Origin: Mariniblastus fucicola
GTDB lineage: Bacteria > Planctomycetota > Planctomycetia > Pirellulales > Pirellulaceae
Length of the DNA: 64,000 nt
NCBI RefSeq assembly: GCF_008087665.1
Contig: NZ_CP042912.1
Location: forward strand, 4,340,001 to 4,404,000
Reading direction: 5' to 3'
Shown: positions 1 through 8,671 of the stretch, piece after piece
Layout: each line of letters begins with the position of its first letter
Position numbering within the stretch: position 1 is the stretch's first letter
Notes under the pieces: model-generated
The model's input: only the letters and a program-made list of their open reading frames with translations
The model's database searches: none
What the model was told of the DNA's origin: nothing
Position numbers and translations under genes: made by a program

Positions 1-2886
1 CTGTATCGCGAACAGCGAGGCGAACATCCGCAACGTTCGGATTACACCCACCTGTTTCCGGAGCTGAAAGAAAAAATCAACCGCCAGTTTCAGGTCCATG
101 AAGCCCTCGACGTTCCGGCCACACCGCAAGCAGAAATTGCGACCAGCGTGGGCGGCGAAACCATTCCCAGTCGCAACATCAAATCGCACGATCGTCGCAG
201 CGTCCCGGGTTTCGAACTGCTGGAAGTCGTCGGTCGCGGCGGATCGGGAATCGCGTATCGCGCTCTCGACCAAAAGCTAAACCGAACGGTTGTCATCAAG
301 TTTCTACTCGCAGCAGACGATCAGGAGGCCACCCGTAGGCTGATCCACGAAGCCTCTGCTTCGGCGTCGTTGGTTCATCCATCGATCGTTCAGGTGTTCC
401 ACGTCGGCGTCCATAACGAAGACCCGTACATGGTGATGGAGTTCGTCGACGGAGGCTCGTTGGCGAATAAACTCCAGGACGGTCCGCTGACAACTGACGA
501 AGCGGTTTCTATCGCGAGGCAGGTCGCGGAAGCCGTTGAGTTTGCTCACACGAATTCGGTAGTCCATCGCGACCTGAAGCCCGGAAACATTTTGCTTGGC
601 TCCGACGGCAAGCCGCAAGTCGCCGATTTCGGTTTGGCGCGAAAGGTCGGAGCCGAATCGTTGCACGCAACCGGAGACGTGCTGGGGACTCCGGCTTACA
701 TGTCGCCCGAACAGGCCAAGGGCCAGCCAGCGGATGCGCGGTCCGACGTGTACTCGATCGGCGCGGTGCTGTACGAGATGCTTTCCGGTCGTTCGCCATT
801 CGATGCGGCGACTCCCTGGGACATCCTTCATCAGGTGACAACGACGGATCCGGTTTCGCTTCGACAGCTGAATGCTTCGATTCCGAAAGACATCGAGACG
901 ATATGCCAGAAGTGCCTGGAGAAGGATCCGGCCCGCCGCTACCAGTCGGCTCAAATGCTCGTCGACGATTTGGCACGTTTCAAAAATGGTGAGCCGATTC
1001 TGGCCAGCCCGGTCAATGGATTGCAGCGAACGATCAAGTGGTGCCGTCGCAAACCGGGACTGGCAACGTTGGCCGCCACTTCGTTGGGCCTGCTGTTGTT
1101 GCTCGCTGGCGGATCTACTTTTGCCGCGTTCAAGTTGAACGCGGCGAACAAGACGATCCTGAGAGAACAGAAAATCGCTGAAGAAGCTCAACTTCAGGCC
1201 GAAGCGGATCGCGAAGCGGCCATCGATTCGCTGTGGCATTTGGTTAATTCACTTTACGAAGATCTCTCGGCCAACACGGCGACGATTGAGACCCGCGACC
1301 AGGTGCTGACCGTGGCGATCTCAGGACTCGAATCGATCGGAGAGTTTCGTGGTTCGCGAAAGTTCGATCGAACTGCGATGGTGGCACAACAGCGGATTGC
1401 TCAACTTCATTCGCTCCGAGGCGACAGCAAAACGGCGGTCAGCGCGTTCGAAAAATCGATCGAAATAGCTCGGGCTAACAAAGCCAGCGCACCGGACGAC
1501 TTTGAGTTTCAGGTGGACCTTTACGTCGCCCTGGATCACCTCGTCGGTCACCACATTCGACACAGCAATCACTCTGAAATCGCGAAACTTAAAGCCGAAG
1601 CCGAGGATTTGTTAGGGCAGTTGAGAGAGCAATACCCGGACAACAAAACGCTCTTGCAAAACGCGGTCAGCGCTTACAGTCGGGACATCGACTACCTTTG
1701 GCAGCACCAACCGCCGGCTGAGTCAATTCGGGTTGGTGAAATCGCGGCTGTTGATGCGGCGCGGCTCATTGAGCTGGAACCGGAAAGCGAGCCTGCCTAT
1801 CACGCGGGCTACCATTTGCATTCGCGACTGGGGCGTGCCTATTTGGAGTCCGGCGACCTGCCGGGAGCGGTGACTCACTGGAAGCGTGCGCGGGAGCATA
1901 TCGAGCATCTGTTAAGTCTGCGACCGGATCATCCGGACTACGTTTACGGCAACGCGGTGTTGTTTCGCATGGAGTCCGCTGGGCACAATGCGGCCGCCCA
2001 GGTTGAAACGTCACTGGATTACCTTGAGACAGCTCTGGGGTTGTTCAAACAGCTTTCTGCAACGGACGAGGAGAACATTGACTGGCAGGCGAACATCGCC
2101 AGCACGTTGACCATGCGAGCTCAAACGCTGTTAACGGCCGGAAAGCTCGATGAGTCGATTGCGAACTACGACAAGGCGACCGAGATCCACATGTCATTGG
2201 CCGACAAGTTCGGCATGACCAACATGCTGCGGCGATTCCTGTCACAAATAAAACTCGAACAGTCGCTGGTGTTCCTGAGACAGCAGAATTGGCAGGCGGC
2301 TCAGACCGCGACGCGAGAAATGGCTGAGCTGATTGATGGGATCGACAAATTCGCAGAAAGTGGCGTCAGCGCTTACGCCTTATTTGAATTTGCCGCACCG
2401 TTGGTGGAGGAATCGACCAATGTGATGCTGGGAAATCCGACGACAATCAGTTCAGTCGACTCTGAAGTTTGCACTCTGTTCCTTATTGGCGTGGCGGAAG
2501 CGACGTCTAACGATACACCCCAGTTCACTGAGGCAACGCTCGATCGCATTCGTCGCGTGAATGCAGACCTGAGTTGCCATTCGTTTGAAGAGCTGATTTC
2601 GCATTTGCAAACTCGCGAGGGATGCCATCCGTTCACTCAACAGAACATTCCTGCGTACGCCGTTCGCATGTTGTCATTGCGAGGCAAACACCTGGACGAA
2701 GTCACCGAAATGGATGACTCAACCCGAAACCAAAGACAGCTCGATTTAGCTGAGCGAATCGAAGCGATCTTGCTTGAAGCAACAGAAAGCAACCCGCTCA
2801 TCGCACAGGCCATTCGCGCCGAACCCGATCTACACTGGTTCATGGACAGCGCAACCTATGCCAACAGTCCACTGAATCAGGAATGA
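1..2886 (+). CDS. Serine/threonine protein kinase with TPR-like C-terminal region (5' partial)
   Basis: Membrane-anchored Hanks-type Ser/Thr kinase. The frame is open from the first base of the window, so the true start lies outside it; the GTG at 148 is an internal candidate only. The upstream codons read like the N-terminal segment common in planctomycete kinases (RRGE..P...YTHLFPEL). Counting from the window edge, a glycine loop GRGGSG lies near codon 78, the VIK lysine follows, HRDLKPGN near codon 189, DFG near 209 and the activation/APE region GTPAYMSPEQ near 231. One hydrophobic helix lies at about codons 356-376, followed by about 580 residues with helical, TPR-like periodicity. Known for the family: phosphorylates Ser/Thr, with TPRs binding partners. 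The target here is unknown. It converges with the PQQ gene just downstream. Confidence 0.93.
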   Translation: MYREQRGEHPQRSDYTHLFPELKEKINRQFQVHEALDVPATPQAEIATSVGGETIPSRNIKSHDRRSVPGFELLEVVGRGGSGIAYRALDQKLNRTVVIKFLLAADDQEATRRLIHEASASASLVHPSIVQVFHVGVHNEDPYMVMEFVDGGSLANKLQDGPLTTDEAVSIARQVAEAVEFAHTNSVVHRDLKPGNILLGSDGKPQVADFGLARKVGAESLHATGDVLGTPAYMSPEQAKGQPADARSDVYSIGAVLYEMLSGRSPFDAATPWDILHQVTTTDPVSLRQLNASIPKDIETICQKCLEKDPARRYQSAQMLVDDLARFKNGEPILASPVNGLQRTIKWCRRKPGLATLAATSLGLLLLLAGGSTFAAFKLNAANKTILREQKIAEEAQLQAEADREAAIDSLWHLVNSLYEDLSANTATIETRDQVLTVAISGLESIGEFRGSRKFDRTAMVAQQRIAQLHSLRGDSKTAVSAFEKSIEIARANKASAPDDFEFQVDLYVALDHLVGHHIRHSNHSEIAKLKAEAEDLLGQLREQYPDNKTLLQNAVSAYSRDIDYLWQHQPPAESIRVGEIAAVDAARLIELEPESEPAYHAGYHLHSRLGRAYLESGDLPGAVTHWKRAREHIEHLLSLRPDHPDYVYGNAVLFRMESAGHNAAAQVETSLDYLETALGLFKQLSATDEENIDWQANIASTLTMRAQTLLTAGKLDESIANYDKATEIHMSLADKFGMTNMLRRFLSQIKLEQSLVFLRQQNWQAAQTATREMAELIDGIDKFAESGVSAYALFEFAAPLVEESTNVMLGNPTTISSVDSEVCTLFLIGVAEATSNDTPQFTEATLDRIRRVNADLSCHSFEELISHLQTREGCHPFTQQNIPAYAVRMLSLRGKHLDEVTEMDDSTRNQRQLDLAERIEAILLEATESNPLIAQAIRAEPDLHWFMDSATYANSPLNQE

Positions 2887-2907
2887 CCTGTCAGCATCTC
2901 AGCAGAC

Positions 2908-4206
2908 CTACTTCAAGCGATAGGCCATCAGATTGTCTTGCTCGCGAAGATACATCACGCCGTCGGCAATCACCGGCTGAGCCCAGGAGTTGTCTTCCTG
3001 GATTTTCGGCATGAAACTGTTGACGACTTCCATCTCTTCAGAGTTCACTTTCGTCAGAATGACTTCGCCGTTTTGTCGCCGCCAAACGATGTGACCGTCC
3101 GCCACGATCAGCGATGATTCCCCTTTGCCTTTCGCGCGAATCGGACCCCATTTTACTTTGCCAGTCATCATCTCGATGCAAATCGGCAGGCCGGACCCAT
3201 TTCCGTGACCGCAGTAAATATGCCCATCCACAAGCGTCATGCCGCCCAGTTTGTTCTGGAACGTCTTCGAGTTAAGCCAGTAAATTTCTTCTACTTCGAC
3301 GCCATCCTTCGCTGCTGACAACTTCAGCAACGCAGCACCGGTGTTGTACGCCGTTGAGGTGAACACATAATCGCCATCGATCACCGCGGTCGGAATGTTT
3401 GCCGTGCCGTTGGCAACTTTTTTGTAACGCCACAACAACTTGCCATCCGAGGCTCGAATTCCGATCAAGCCGCGACCAACCAGTTGAACGTATTGCTTGA
3501 CGCCGCCGCCATTGGAAACAACGACCGAAGAGTATCCGGCTCCATCCATCAGCGACTTTCCATTGAGCCCCATTTCGTCACCGTAGTCCGGCAACGTGCA
3601 AGCCCAGATGTCTTTGCCAGTCTCCGGATCCAGAGCCACAACCGTGCCGGAAGTTCCACCAGGCGAACAGATGACCTTTCCGTCGTCCACCAGCGGCGAT
3701 TCGCTGAACCCCCAGACCGACATCATCTTTCCGCCCCATTCGTCGAAGTTTCGCGTCCAGACTTTCTTGCCATCGTCGGCATTCAGGCAACAAATGCTTC
3801 CATCGCTACCGACAACGTACAGCTTGCCGTCATGAAAGGTCGGAGTCGTACGGCTTCCCTGGTATGGATGCTTGGGCGGTCGCTGGGTAATCGGCGTGGC
3901 CCACAATTTCTTGCCGTCGAGTGAGTGAGCGGTGACTTGTTGAGCCGTGTCGGTGTCGCCAGAAGTGTAGATTTTTCCATCGGCGACCGAAACGGTTGCG
4001 TAGCCTCGACCAAGCCCTGTCGCCGTCCATTCAAGCTTTGGACCGTCGACTCCCCATGACTCGAACAGCCCCGTTTCCGACGAGTGGTTTTGACGATCGG
4101 CGCCGCGCCACTGAGGCCATTCCTGGGCGACGAGGTTTGTCGATGCAAAAACGCAACAGGCGAACAACAGAATGACAAACGTACAGTTTTTTCGATCACA
4201 AAACAT
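2908..4206 (-). CDS. Exported PQQ-binding-like beta-propeller repeat protein
   Basis: 432 residues. A signal peptide is visible (FVILLFACCVFAS, cleavage near LVAQ). The rest has repeated blades typical of PQQ/YVTN quinoprotein-like propellers, such as 'DGKIYTSGDTDT', 'DGKLYVVGSDGSICCLNADDGK' in part, and 'ALDPETGKDIWAC'. WRG and W-rich blade turns recur. The protein probably sits in the periplasm. Planctomycetes carry many such paralogues; most have no proven enzyme activity, and no dehydrogenase active-site signature was recognised here. Read as a structural or binding propeller of unknown ligand. It is transcribed alone, convergent with the kinase and divergent from the CDGSH gene. Confidence 0.88.
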   Translation of the reverse strand: MFCDRKNCTFVILLFACCVFASTNLVAQEWPQWRGADRQNHSSETGLFESWGVDGPKLEWTATGLGRGYATVSVADGKIYTSGDTDTAQQVTAHSLDGKKLWATPITQRPPKHPYQGSRTTPTFHDGKLYVVGSDGSICCLNADDGKKVWTRNFDEWGGKMMSVWGFSESPLVDDGKVICSPGGTSGTVVALDPETGKDIWACTLPDYGDEMGLNGKSLMDGAGYSSVVVSNGGGVKQYVQLVGRGLIGIRASDGKLLWRYKKVANGTANIPTAVIDGDYVFTSTAYNTGAALLKLSAAKDGVEVEEIYWLNSKTFQNKLGGMTLVDGHIYCGHGNGSGLPICIEMMTGKVKWGPIRAKGKGESSLIVADGHIVWRRQNGEVILTKVNSEEMEVVNSFMPKIQEDNSWAQPVIADGVMYLREQDNLMAYRLK

Positions 4207-4388
4207 GCTTCACCGATTGGTTGACAAAACGGACGGTCCGAACCTTTCGGCATTTTATCAGAATTCGCAACTCGTTTGGTCGTAAGCAGACGACTTTCCG
4301 GATCTCGCAACAACGATTACAGTGACTGCGAAGTCGCTTACATTTCTTGAACGATGTGGTGAACGATCCCCAACAGAAAGATCCCGTC

Positions 4389-4640
4389 ATGGACAAACCA
4401 AAAGTCGCCGCGAAGGCTCCTGCGAAAGTCGAAGTCGAAGAGGGCAAGAAGTACGCATGGTGTTCTTGTGGATTGTCCGAGTCGCAGCCATTCTGCGACG
4501 GCAAACACAAAGGCACCGGTTTCGTGCCGGTTGTTTTTACAGCTGAAAAATCTGAGGCTTGCTATTTCTGCCAATGTAAACATTCGGCCAACGGCATGCT
4601 TTGCGACGGTTCCCACAACGACCTTCCAGACGACGCCTGA
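4389..4640 (+). CDS. CDGSH-type iron-sulfur domain protein
   Basis: Small cytoplasmic 2Fe-2S protein with two CDGSH motifs in tandem. The first is CSCGLSESQPFCDGKHK and the second is CQCKHSANGMLCDGSH, each with the three-Cys-one-His cluster pattern. The ATG at 4389 (MDKPKVAAKAP) was chosen over an in-frame TTG 42 bases upstream. The ATG gives a normal lysine/alanine-rich leader and has a purine-rich AGAAAG sequence upstream. Known for the family: redox or electron-transfer proteins related to mitoNEET and bacterial MMP-type proteins. The partner is unknown. It is divergent from the PQQ protein gene and followed after about 70 bases by the prepilin-peptidase-like gene. Confidence 0.88.
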   Translation: MDKPKVAAKAPAKVEVEEGKKYAWCSCGLSESQPFCDGKHKGTGFVPVVFTAEKSEACYFCQCKHSANGMLCDGSHNDLPDDA

Positions 4641-4709
4641 TTTTCGGATTCTGCGTTTTCAGATTGCCGAAATTCAAGGCGGTTCTGCGAACCCGGAATT
4701 GAACTTCAT

Positions 4710-5942
4710 ATGCTAAAAGTTGTCGGTCGAATCCTGAACCTCGCAGTATGGCTGGGATTTGCGTTCCTGGTGTTTCTGCTGTTCGTCGTTCCGCTGGCCA
4801 TGACGCTGATGCTGAACCTTGGCTATGTGCCTGGCGACAGGGTTAGTTGGTGGTTGCATCAATTGCAGCACCTGCAGATTCCTGTGTTGCGAGGCTTCTG
4901 CCTGATCTGGGTGTTCTTTGTTGGCAGTTGTTTCGCGAGCTTTCTGAATGTCGTCGCGTGGCGAGTCCCGCGCAAGAAAAGCATTCTGGGATCAAGCCAT
5001 TGTCCGCAGTGTAATGTGCAACTCAAGTTCCCCCGGAACAACGTTCCCGTGTTGGGCTGGTTGAAGAACGGAGGACGTTGTGCAAATTGCGATCTTCCTA
5101 TTCCAGTCCGCTACCTAATCGCAGAACTGGTGCTTGGGTTCACCTTCCTGATTCTGTTCGTTGTGCAGACGACTTCCGGCGGCGCGTCGATTCCATTTCG
5201 AACAATCAACGCGCAAACGGGCATCGAGAGCGTCCTGTTTGCTCCTCAAGCCGACCTTTTGTTGACGCTCACGTTTCACCTGACGCTGCTGTCGCTGATT
5301 TTTACTTTTGCGATTGCGGCGACGGAAAAGTTCAAGGCACCGGTCTCCCTGGTTGTATTTGGCATCATCGGCGCGGCAGGATTTCAGGTTTTGCCACAAG
5401 GCCCGGGAATATTGGACTTTCGGCTCGGTACCTGGCAAGACGGAGTTGCGTCGAATCACTTTTTGAGCCTGTTGGATAGCCCCGTCGACTTTCTGATTTC
5501 GATTGGACTTGGATGTGCTGCCAGCGGAGCTTGCTTTCTGCTGGTGCGATTCTCGAGAAACGAGCCGCCGTTTGGGGCCTTCGCAAGTCTACTGCTGATC
5601 GGGTTGTCGCTTGGCTGGCAGTCCGTACTGTCGATCGCTGTGATCTTTTTTTCGCTTTCCGCTTGCACGTCGCTGCTGCCAGTTTCAATGAGACGCGGAG
5701 TTGGACAAGTCGGAGTTTGCGGGCTGCTGTTCCTGGCGACGCTGTTGCATCTTTGTCTGTGGCGATTACAGAGCCATTGTCAATGGTGGCCCGGGCCGGC
5801 GAGCGGTGTTCAACAGTTGACATGTGGTGTCGGCTATCTAATTTTGCTGGCGTCGGTCCAGCGAGTTTTGTGCTCGTCAACGCCAGAATCGAATCCGGAG
5901 ACACTTATTGATTTGCCAATGACCCTGGACGACCTAGAATAG
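4710..5942 (+). CDS. Prepilin peptidase N-terminal domain membrane protein, catalytic half divergent
   Basis: 410-residue polytopic membrane protein. Residues about 55-140 match the N-terminal methylase-type domain of type IV prepilin peptidases (PilD/A24 N-domain): GSCFASFLNVVAWRVPR followed by a CPQC...CANC zinc-type cysteine quartet and RYLIAELVLG. The rest has several membrane helices. Neither aspartate motif of the A24 aspartic peptidase could be found: no 'D...P' after the helix, and no GxGD. The position of the first reads FAIAATEKFKAP instead. It may retain a methylase-like or structural role, or be an inactive paralogue. It lies 39 bases upstream of the first HtrA-like gene, in the same orientation. 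Confidence 0.8.
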   Translation: MLKVVGRILNLAVWLGFAFLVFLLFVVPLAMTLMLNLGYVPGDRVSWWLHQLQHLQIPVLRGFCLIWVFFVGSCFASFLNVVAWRVPRKKSILGSSHCPQCNVQLKFPRNNVPVLGWLKNGGRCANCDLPIPVRYLIAELVLGFTFLILFVVQTTSGGASIPFRTINAQTGIESVLFAPQADLLLTLTFHLTLLSLIFTFAIAATEKFKAPVSLVVFGIIGAAGFQVLPQGPGILDFRLGTWQDGVASNHFLSLLDSPVDFLISIGLGCAASGACFLLVRFSRNEPPFGAFASLLLIGLSLGWQSVLSIAVIFFSLSACTSLLPVSMRRGVGQVGVCGLLFLATLLHLCLWRLQSHCQWWPGPASGVQQLTCGVGYLILLASVQRVLCSSTPESNPETLIDLPMTLDDLE

Positions 5943-5981
5943 ATTGCTCGCCAGTCATTTCTCTCACTTGTTTTACTCGCC

Positions 5982-7229
5982 ATGACACCTGCCGACCTAG
6001 TGCGAGTCCTGCTTTGCGGTGCCGCAATCGTTTTCTCGACTGCGAATGCCATCGCTCAGGAAATCGATCCAACGCCATCTGTCGATGATTCGGCTTCTGA
6101 ATCTACCGATCCCAAACCCGCTGATTCTGCAAAAGAAATCGCTGAGGGAACTCCCGCTTCGCCGGATCCGAATCCCGATGAAAACTCACGCGACGACATC
6201 GGTAAGAGCAAGGTCGAAAGCCCGGATGAGGAGACCGTTCAAGATTTATCAGCGAAGAACGAAGACCAAGCTAACTCCAACGCCAACGCCAAAACCGAAT
6301 CAGACGTGGAACATGCGAAGAAGCTCGCTGAGCTAAAAAAGCTACGTCGGATCGACTCAATGCTTGAGAACGTGATCCCTCGAGTCACGCCATGCATCGT
6401 TTCGATTGGAGACACGGCAACCGGAGTCATTGTGAAACCGTCTGGCATCGTCATCACGGCTTCTCATGTGACTCGCAAAGCCAACCGGGTTTTGATCATT
6501 CGCCTGCAAGACGGGCGAACCGTCAAAGGAATCACACTCGGCTCCAACGCCGCCAACGACACATCTGCGATTCAACTGATTGGCAACGGACCTTGGCCCT
6601 ATCTGAAAACCGTGTCGCCCGACTACACGGCGCAAGCAGGACAGTGGTGCGTGGCGTTCGGCTATCCACTTTCATGGCCACGTGACAAACCTGCGAGCGC
6701 TCGAATCGGTCGGGTCACGGGTCAATACCGTGGAAAAATTGTGACCGATTGTCCGATCATGGGCGGCGACTCCGGCGGTGCGTTGGTTGACCTCAACGGC
6801 AACCTGCTAGGTATTAACAGCAGCGTTCGTCTGGACGTGACGCAGAACTTGCACGTTCCGATTGCCCGCTATCGAGAGGATTGGACCTACATGATGACTC
6901 GACAGGACGTGGACGTCGTGACCGCAATGGCTGCGAGGAAAAAATCTTTGGCCAACGGGGCGACTACAGCGAAAAAACCGTATTTGGGAATTTACGGCGA
7001 ATCATCTCACAACGGCGTTCGGATAAGGGACGTCAGAAGAGATTCGCCTGCCGAAAAGGCCGGACTACTGCCCGAAGACGTTATTTCGCATATCGACGAA
7101 ACCACAATCGGAAGCTTTGCCGAACTGTTAAAGTATCTCTCGACGCGGCAGGGTGGCGACAAGATCACCGTCGGAGTCAATCGCTTTGGGGTCAATCTTC
7201 AACACATCGTGACACTCGACCAGCGTTAA
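5982..7229 (+). CDS. HtrA/DegP-like trypsin-fold serine protease with PDZ domain
   Basis: 415 residues with an N-terminal signal-like segment (LCGAAIVFSTANAIAQ) and a long acidic, Ser/Pro/Glu-rich linker to about residue 110. The catalytic triad is visible: His in GIVITASHVTRK, Asp in AANDTSAIQL and Ser in GGDSGGALVDLNG. A PDZ domain follows (YLGIYGES...AEKAGLLPEDVIS), about residues 325-410. The expected role is periplasmic protein quality control or regulated proteolysis. It forms a tight tandem with a second, atypical HtrA-like gene 19 bases downstream and is probably co-transcribed with it. The disordered acidic linker is longer than in classical DegP. Confidence 0.9.
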   Translation: MTPADLVRVLLCGAAIVFSTANAIAQEIDPTPSVDDSASESTDPKPADSAKEIAEGTPASPDPNPDENSRDDIGKSKVESPDEETVQDLSAKNEDQANSNANAKTESDVEHAKKLAELKKLRRIDSMLENVIPRVTPCIVSIGDTATGVIVKPSGIVITASHVTRKANRVLIIRLQDGRTVKGITLGSNAANDTSAIQLIGNGPWPYLKTVSPDYTAQAGQWCVAFGYPLSWPRDKPASARIGRVTGQYRGKIVTDCPIMGGDSGGALVDLNGNLLGINSSVRLDVTQNLHVPIARYREDWTYMMTRQDVDVVTAMAARKKSLANGATTAKKPYLGIYGESSHNGVRIRDVRRDSPAEKAGLLPEDVISHIDETTIGSFAELLKYLSTRQGGDKITVGVNRFGVNLQHIVTLDQR

Positions 7230-7248
7230 CCCTCCTTTGATTTGCAAC

Positions 7249-8496
7249 ATGAAATTGTCACCCAAAAATTTATCTACAAGCGTGCGATTCGCAACCGCGT
7301 TGACGGTGTTGTTCTTCTTCGCTCCGATTCGATGCGAAGGGCAAACCGCCACGAATAAGAACGAAACCGGAAGCGAGAGTGAAACCGAAGACCTGAAAGA
7401 GTCATCGGACGAAAAAGCCTCAACGCAAACCAAGCGAACGATTTCTCCGTATCCGGTTGTCGTCCTTGAACGCGACGCCAACTTTTCTATCCCCAACGCT
7501 TCTGCAAAACCTGCTGCTCTTCGCAAAACGGTCACAGCGGAGCCTTTTCTCCCGAAAGAAATTTACCAGCGGACCGCTCAACCGATTCTCGATGCCACCG
7601 AGTTGATTGCCGAAGGGTTCCAGCAGAGCGTGGTTGAAGTGAGGTTGCAGGACGAGCGTGTGGCATTGGGCACTGTTGTCAGTTCCGCCGGCCACGTGGT
7701 TACCAAACACAGCCTGATTTCAGATACGCCTTTCGATCAAATTCACATACACGCCAACGACCAGATGTGGTCCGCGTCGATCGTTGGTGTTGACCAGGCG
7801 AATGACCTTGCGTTGCTGTCACTGCGTTCAGACGAATTGATGCCGAAGGAAACGTTACGAGCGATTGCGTTTACGGATTCGCAGCGTATGGCGACTGGAA
7901 AACTGGTCATCGGCGTTGGAACCGACAGCCAGTCGCTGGCCGTCGGCATGACGACCGCACCGCCAACGGCAAAGGCGATGGAACGAGATTGCGAGACCTG
8001 CATCGACATGGGACTGACGCTCAGCCCGTCCCTGCAGCTGACTCGAGTCTATCCACGAACCGTTGGTGAACGGCTTGGGCTGCTGGTGGGAGACCGTTTG
8101 ATTTCCATTAATCGCAAACCTGTTCTTAACCAAGCCCAGTTCGATCGTCTGGAGCAATCGATTCAGGTCGGGGACTTAATTTCAATTGCTTTCCAACGCA
8201 ACGGACAGGCGTCGGAGATCACGGCCAAGGTGCCCGAGCTGACCAAAATATCCAAACGGGATCGCTGGGGCGGCGGACCTTTTAGCAAACGTCGCAGCGG
8301 CTTTGGCGACGTGATTGTGCACGATTCGGTGGTCGATCCATTGGACTGCGGCGGGCCACTGGTCGATTTGCAAGGAAAGTTCTGCGGAATCAATATTGCC
8401 CGCTCGATGCGAGTCGCGTCATTGGCGATTCCGGCGGATTCAGTTCAGAGCTTCCTGTTGGAACATCTGGACGAATCCGAACTGATTCTGGAGTAG
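7249..8496 (+). CDS. HtrA-like trypsin-fold protein with PDZ inserted before an altered active site
   Basis: Paralogue of the gene just upstream. The ATG at 7249 (MKLSPKN) was chosen over a TTG 12 bases earlier. A signal peptide and a charged linker precede a trypsin-like fold. The histidine region reads GHVVTKHSLIS, one residue short of the usual T-x-x-H spacing. Asp is kept (QANDLALLSL). A PDZ-like segment (VYPRTVGERLGLLVGDRLIS) comes next, before the nucleophile region. That region reads DPLDCGGPLVDLQG, placing Cys where Ser is expected. The order is therefore barrel 1, PDZ-like, end of barrel 2, rather than the usual trypsin then PDZ. It is probably a non-canonical or inactive protease that may regulate its neighbour. 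Confidence 0.8.
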   Translation: MKLSPKNLSTSVRFATALTVLFFFAPIRCEGQTATNKNETGSESETEDLKESSDEKASTQTKRTISPYPVVVLERDANFSIPNASAKPAALRKTVTAEPFLPKEIYQRTAQPILDATELIAEGFQQSVVEVRLQDERVALGTVVSSAGHVVTKHSLISDTPFDQIHIHANDQMWSASIVGVDQANDLALLSLRSDELMPKETLRAIAFTDSQRMATGKLVIGVGTDSQSLAVGMTTAPPTAKAMERDCETCIDMGLTLSPSLQLTRVYPRTVGERLGLLVGDRLISINRKPVLNQAQFDRLEQSIQVGDLISIAFQRNGQASEITAKVPELTKISKRDRWGGGPFSKRRSGFGDVIVHDSVVDPLDCGGPLVDLQGKFCGINIARSMRVASLAIPADSVQSFLLEHLDESELILE

Positions 8497-8671
8497 CAGA
8501 ATTTGCAACGAGAGATTCGCATTTTGTGCGATCGCTTCTTTCACCCCGGATTAGTTCAGGCAACATAACTTCGCTTCGTTCGAAAATGAACCGAACTTGT
8601 CACGGCATTGACGGCAATCGGCTTCTCAAATCATAATTCTCGTTTACTTCTACCCCGGGAATCCTTTCCTC

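Noticed and set aside
304-1239. A 311-codon minus-strand ORF opposite the kinase
   Set aside because: It has the Arg-rich, low-complexity composition of an antisense shadow, and the kinase motifs on the plus strand are unambiguous.
5365-5904. A 179-codon minus-strand ORF opposite the prepilin-peptidase-like gene
   Set aside because: Arg/Ser-rich shadow with no family motif, while the plus strand encodes membrane helices.
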